A stretch of DNA of 9,391 nucleotides, taken from assembly GCA_028689195.1 (NCBI GenBank), contig JAQTWR010000077.1:1-9391 (forward strand), given 5' to 3'. Both the position numbers and the translations under genes were made by a program. This stretch comes from Anaerolineales bacterium. GTDB lineage: Bacteria; Chloroflexota; Anaerolineae; Anaerolineales; Villigracilaceae. This document shows, one piece after another, positions 6,970-9,391 of the stretch (its first letter is position 1; the number at the start of each line of letters is the position of its first letter). A model generated the notes under the pieces. It was not told where the DNA came from and searched no databases. It worked only from the letters and a program-made list of their open reading frames with translations.

Positions 6970-6993
6970 AAACGTTTATAAGTTCAAACGTTT
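6970..6993. repeat. Two AAACGTTT palindromes at the trmD stop
   Basis: The 8-bp self-complementary word AAACGTTT occurs at 6970-6977 and 6986-6993, separated by 8 nt. The two copies can pair as a stem. On the minus strand the pair spans the end of trmD, includes its stop codon, and is followed by CAATATTTTT just before the MFS ribosome binding site. It could be a weak attenuator or an operator for a dimeric protein. It is AT-rich and short, so chance is possible. Confidence 0.35.
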
Positions 6994-7710
6994 TTGACTT
7001 TCGATAAACTTAACATCTTCTTTTGTTAATTCCGCTTTCTCCAACATATCGGGACGTTTCTTTAAGGTTCGCAGCAGCGCTTGTTCGCGGCGCCATTTAT
7101 CTATTTTGGCGTGGTCGCCTGAGAGCAGTATTTCGGGAATTTTCCAGCCGCGAAATTCGGGCGGGCGGGTATAGTGCGGATATTCGAGCAGCCCCATCGC
7201 GTGAGAGTCGTCCTGCGCGCCTGTCGGGTCGCCGAGCACGTCGGGCAGCAGGCGCGAAATCGCGTCTATGAGAATCAGCGCGGGCAACTCTCCGCCGGTG
7301 AGAACAAAATCGCCGATGGAAATTTCATCGGTGACAAGGTGCTCTCGGATGCGCTCGTCGAATCCTTCATATCTTCCGCAAATGATCGCAAGGCGCGGAT
7401 GCCGCGACAATTCCTGCGCGACGTTTTGATCGAAGATGCGTCCCTGCGGCGTGAGAAGAATGATGGGGATGTTTGTTTCTTTTCCAAGAACGGTTTCGAG
7501 CGCTTCAAAGACGGGTTCGGGTTTCATCACCATTCCGCCGCCGCCGCCGTAGGGCGTGTCGTCGGTGGTGTGATGTTTGGTATGGGCGTAATCGCGGATG
7601 TTATGCGCGCGTACGCGAATCAAATCCCGTTCGCGGGCGCGTTTGATGATGCTGGTTTCAAGATAAGAGGGGAAGACTTCGGGCAGGAGCGTAAATACGT
7701 CAAATTCCAT
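6976..7710 (-). CDS. trmD: tRNA (guanine37-N1)-methyltransferase TrmD
   Basis: A SPOUT-class enzyme that methylates G37 at N1 next to the anticodon, using S-adenosylmethionine, in tRNAs with G36; it prevents +1 frameshifting. The length of 244 aa is normal. The N-terminus has the family pattern [11 protein letters not shown] (3-13), then [18 protein letters not shown] (49-66). The trefoil-knot SAM site shows TPQGRIFDQ (87-95), [12 protein letters not shown] (110-121) and [16 protein letters not shown] (130-145). The region [18 protein letters not shown] (from 166) carries the aspartate that acts as catalytic base in characterised enzymes. The C-terminal helical domain includes [15 protein letters not shown]. 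No clear Shine-Dalgarno precedes the ATG; AT-rich DNA (TATGCTAAAAT) lies just upstream. It stands between the SGNH/MBOAT pair and an MFS gene instead of with rpsP, rimM or rplS. The identification is certain. Confidence 0.98.
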   Translation of the reverse strand: MEFDVFTLLPEVFPSYLETSIIKRARERDLIRVRAHNIRDYAHTKHHTTDDTPYGGGGGMVMKPEPVFEALETVLGKETNIPIILLTPQGRIFDQNVAQELSRHPRLAIICGRYEGFDERIREHLVTDEISIGDFVLTGGELPALILIDAISRLLPDVLGDPTGAQDDSHAMGLLEYPHYTRPPEFRGWKIPEILLSGDHAKIDKWRREQALLRTLKKRPDMLEKAELTKEDVKFIESQKRLNL

Positions 7711-7744
7711 GAAGCGATTTTAGCATATTGTGAATATCTTTTTG

Positions 7745-8767
7745 TTACTTCAAAATCGCTTTCAATTCATTCGCGAGGCTTTGGGTAAAAACTTCTCTCC
7801 CTTTGGCGTTGAGATGAACTTCGTCGGAGAAATAAGCGGCGAGGATGCGGTAGTCGTGGGAAAGGTCAAGATAGCGAACGTTATCCTGCCGCGACAAATA
7901 GGCTTTTAGCAAATTTCCGTAGGCGCGTAACGCGGGCGGCTCGGAAGCGTACTCGGGATAGGTCAAAGATTTTGTGCGGACAAAGATTAGCGTAATGCCA
8001 TTTTCCTGCGCGAGTTGAATCATGGGCGGCAGGAAAGACTTCCCATTTTGCTTCTCGAAATTCATGAATTCGGGCGAATATATATCTTCCACCGCCTGAC
8101 TGAGCGCCGCCGCGCCAACGTCTTGTTTTCCAAAAATGGAATTGAGCGCTTCGTCGGCGCATTCGGCTGAGCAATTTAAGAGTGCGGCGGGCGCTTTATA
8201 ACGGACGTTCGAGTCTATTTCGCTGCGAATGTCCCAGCGCGCGCCGTAAATAGGGAGGTACTGCTCCGCGATTTTTTCAGCGGTATTCATTTGGTTGATG
8301 AACGCTAATTGCGCCACTAGCGGCTCGCTGCGTTTTGCGTACTCGTCCAGTAAATCAAAATAGCGTCCTGTAGTGTGCTGGGCGGGGATGGTTAATTTCG
8401 TGTCGCGGAATAGCACCACGATGTATTTTGGAACGGGCGTGGATTCCAGAATCTCATTTTTGATGATCAAATACCATATTGCCGAACCCGCGCCGGGCAG
8501 CCCCGCGCTGTACGTTTTTACGCCAAGTTGTTCCGAAAGTTTTTCATTATCTACGCCCACGAAAAGAATGGAATCGCCGACCAGAACAACTTCAGGTTGT
8601 TGGCTGGTGATGTCGTTGGCGAATTTCCTTTTTACGGCAGGGTCGAATTGCGGTCCCAGCGGTTTTGGGTACGGCATGTCGTAGTATCTAGGTAGGAAGA
8701 AGCCGCCGAGCAGCAAAGCGCCAAACAGGTATAAGAGATATTGCGAGAGGACGGGCTGTTTCTTCAT
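7745..8767 (-). CDS. Membrane-anchored SGNH-hydrolase-like protein, partner of MBOAT acyltransferase
   Basis: A 340-aa protein with one N-terminal membrane segment (about residues 7-26) and an exported domain. Block I is VLVGDSILF with candidate nucleophile S66. A glycine-containing block, SAGLPGAGS, is at 87-95. The C-terminal block DEVHLNAKGREVF carries D315 and H318, completing a Ser-Asp-His set of the SGNH/GDSL type. Proteins of this kind (AlgX/AlgJ-, DltD- or PatB-like) act after an MBOAT protein and move or remove acyl groups on exported polymers. The start is the ATG at 8767, which overlaps the stop of the MBOAT gene as TGATG. There is no Shine-Dalgarno, so translation is probably by re-initiation; a TTG one codon earlier is less likely. 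trmD follows after 34 nt. The SGNH assignment is strong and the acyl substrate unknown. Which of transferase, esterase or accessory role applies cannot be told. Confidence 0.87.
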   Translation of the reverse strand: MKKQPVLSQYLLYLFGALLLGGFFLPRYYDMPYPKPLGPQFDPAVKRKFANDITSQQPEVVLVGDSILFVGVDNEKLSEQLGVKTYSAGLPGAGSAIWYLIIKNEILESTPVPKYIVVLFRDTKLTIPAQHTTGRYFDLLDEYAKRSEPLVAQLAFINQMNTAEKIAEQYLPIYGARWDIRSEIDSNVRYKAPAALLNCSAECADEALNSIFGKQDVGAAALSQAVEDIYSPEFMNFEKQNGKSFLPPMIQLAQENGITLIFVRTKSLTYPEYASEPPALRAYGNLLKAYLSRQDNVRYLDLSHDYRILAAYFSDEVHLNAKGREVFTQSLANELKAILK

Positions 8768-9391
8768 CAAAATTGGAAGTAGATAAAATCGGGCGAGGAT
8801 GAGTTAATGAAGACGATGGTCATTAACGTCGCGGCGGCGAAATAAATCGCTTGCAGCGTCGCGTATTTTTCAAAGTACTGATCCAATAGAAGTTTGACGA
8901 TTAGCGTAGAGGCGTAGAAACTTATCATCACGAGCAGAACGAAACTCGCGATCAACTCGTTTGAGTTTCGATAAAGCGGCGCGTGAAGCAGCGCGTTCCA
9001 AAGCCAGTCGAGCGAAACGGCGCGGAAGATTATGAAACTGAAAACTATTAGCGAGAACATGAGCAGCCATGCGAGGATTTGTTTGACCGCGCCTTTTGGT
9101 TTCCAATCTCCGCGCGCGCCAAAGACTTGATATAGGACGATTAACACGCCGAAATATAATCCCCAGACGATGAGCTTCCAGCCGACGCCGTGCCATAACC
9201 CGCTGACAAGCATGGTGACAAGCGGCGGGATGGATTGAATTAAAACGTCGGGGAAAATATCCTTTCGCTTCAGCAATGCACGGCGCAGGGGAAAGAAAAT
9301 ATAATCGCGCAGCCATGTCGACAGCGAGATGTGCCAGCGATTCCAAAATTCGCTCGGCGTGAAGGAAAGATAGGGGCGGTTGAAATTCTCT
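8767..9391 (-). CDS. MBOAT family O-acyltransferase (AlgI/DltB-like), C-terminal part
   Basis: A multi-pass membrane enzyme that passes acyl groups, usually acetyl, across the membrane to an extracellular acceptor such as a polysaccharide. The 5' part lies beyond the window; 207 residues are visible. I extended the reading frame to the edge by translation: ENFNRPYLSFTPSEFWNRWH is followed by ISLSTWLRDYIFFPLRR, the best-conserved block of the AlgI/DltB group. Next comes VTMLVSGLWHGVGW, whose His (codon at 9190-9192) is the catalytic histidine of MBOAT enzymes. The end FIYFQF is also typical of the group. Four or so hydrophobic helices lie between. The TTG at 9276 is an internal codon, not a start. 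The stop overlaps the start of the SGNH gene (TGATG), indicating translational coupling and a joint function. The acceptor cannot be told from the fragment. Confidence 0.95.
   Translation of the reverse strand, partial: ENFNRPYLSFTPSEFWNRWHISLSTWLRDYIFFPLRRALLKRKDIFPDVLIQSIPPLVTMLVSGLWHGVGWKLIVWGLYFGVLIVLYQVFGARGDWKPKGAVKQILAWLLMFSLIVFSFIIFRAVSLDWLWNALLHAPLYRNSNELIASFVLLVMISFYASTLIVKLLLDQYFEKYATLQAIYFAAATLMTIVFINSSSPDFIYFQF

Noticed and set aside
7725..7737. ATATT-gtg-AATAT palindrome before trmD
   Set aside because: Short AT-only arms with a 3-nt centre in an AT-rich gap; expected by chance.
7711..7760. Possible promoter before trmD (TTGAAG with TATGCT)
   Set aside because: The spacer is about 20 nt and both boxes match poorly; not enough to annotate.
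7174..7788. Plus-strand open frame of 204 codons
   Set aside because: It lies antisense to trmD, whose motifs are unmistakable, and its own translation resembles no family.
8870..9346. Second minus-strand frame over the MBOAT gene
   Set aside because: Arg/Ala-rich shadow frame. The overlapping frame carries the MBOAT motifs, including the LWHG histidine.
1..9391. Search for CRISPR arrays, tRNA genes, insertion sequence ends or phage/defence genes
   Set aside because: No spaced direct repeats, cloverleaf, transposase motifs or terminal inverted repeats were seen; the window is almost fully occupied by transport, tRNA-modification and acylation genes.

Overview
The window holds eight protein-coding genes (two cut by the window edges), all on the minus strand, so transcription runs from high to low coordinates. 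Intergenic gaps are short, the longest being about 105 and 117 nt. The likely source is a Chloroflexota bacterium of the Anaerolineae type. This rests on the Ala/Pro-rich 'TEAP' linker directly after the lipobox of one binding protein and on the general character of the proteins. It is an inference from style, not from a marker gene.

Right part (9391 down to 6976): the C-terminal half of an AlgI/DltB-type MBOAT O-acyltransferase overlaps, through TGATG, a membrane-anchored SGNH-hydrolase-like protein. This is a typical pair for O-acylating an exported polysaccharide or cell-surface polymer. A complete trmD (tRNA m1G37 methyltransferase) follows 34 nt later.

Middle part (6949 down to 4642): an MFS transporter with a sucrose/GPH-type signature is followed, 1 nt after its stop codon, by a TTG-started lipoprotein of the BMP (PnrA/Med) family. 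That lipoprotein is a divergent paralogue of the next gene. The five positions I recognise as purine-nucleoside ligand contacts in this family are all changed.

Left part (4536 down to 1): a canonical BMP lipoprotein gene with its own candidate promoter and an RBS hairpin, then an intrinsic terminator, then a candidate promoter. After these come two BPD_transp_2 permeases (YufP-like, YufQ-like) and the double-domain ATPase (YufO-like, cut at the window start). Together they form a complete ABC importer of the purine/nucleoside uptake class. The terminator would let the binding protein be made in excess over the membrane complex.

I found no CRISPR, tRNA, rRNA, IS element or defence system. The most interesting item is the MFS plus altered-pocket BMP lipoprotein pair next to the intact ABC importer operon.
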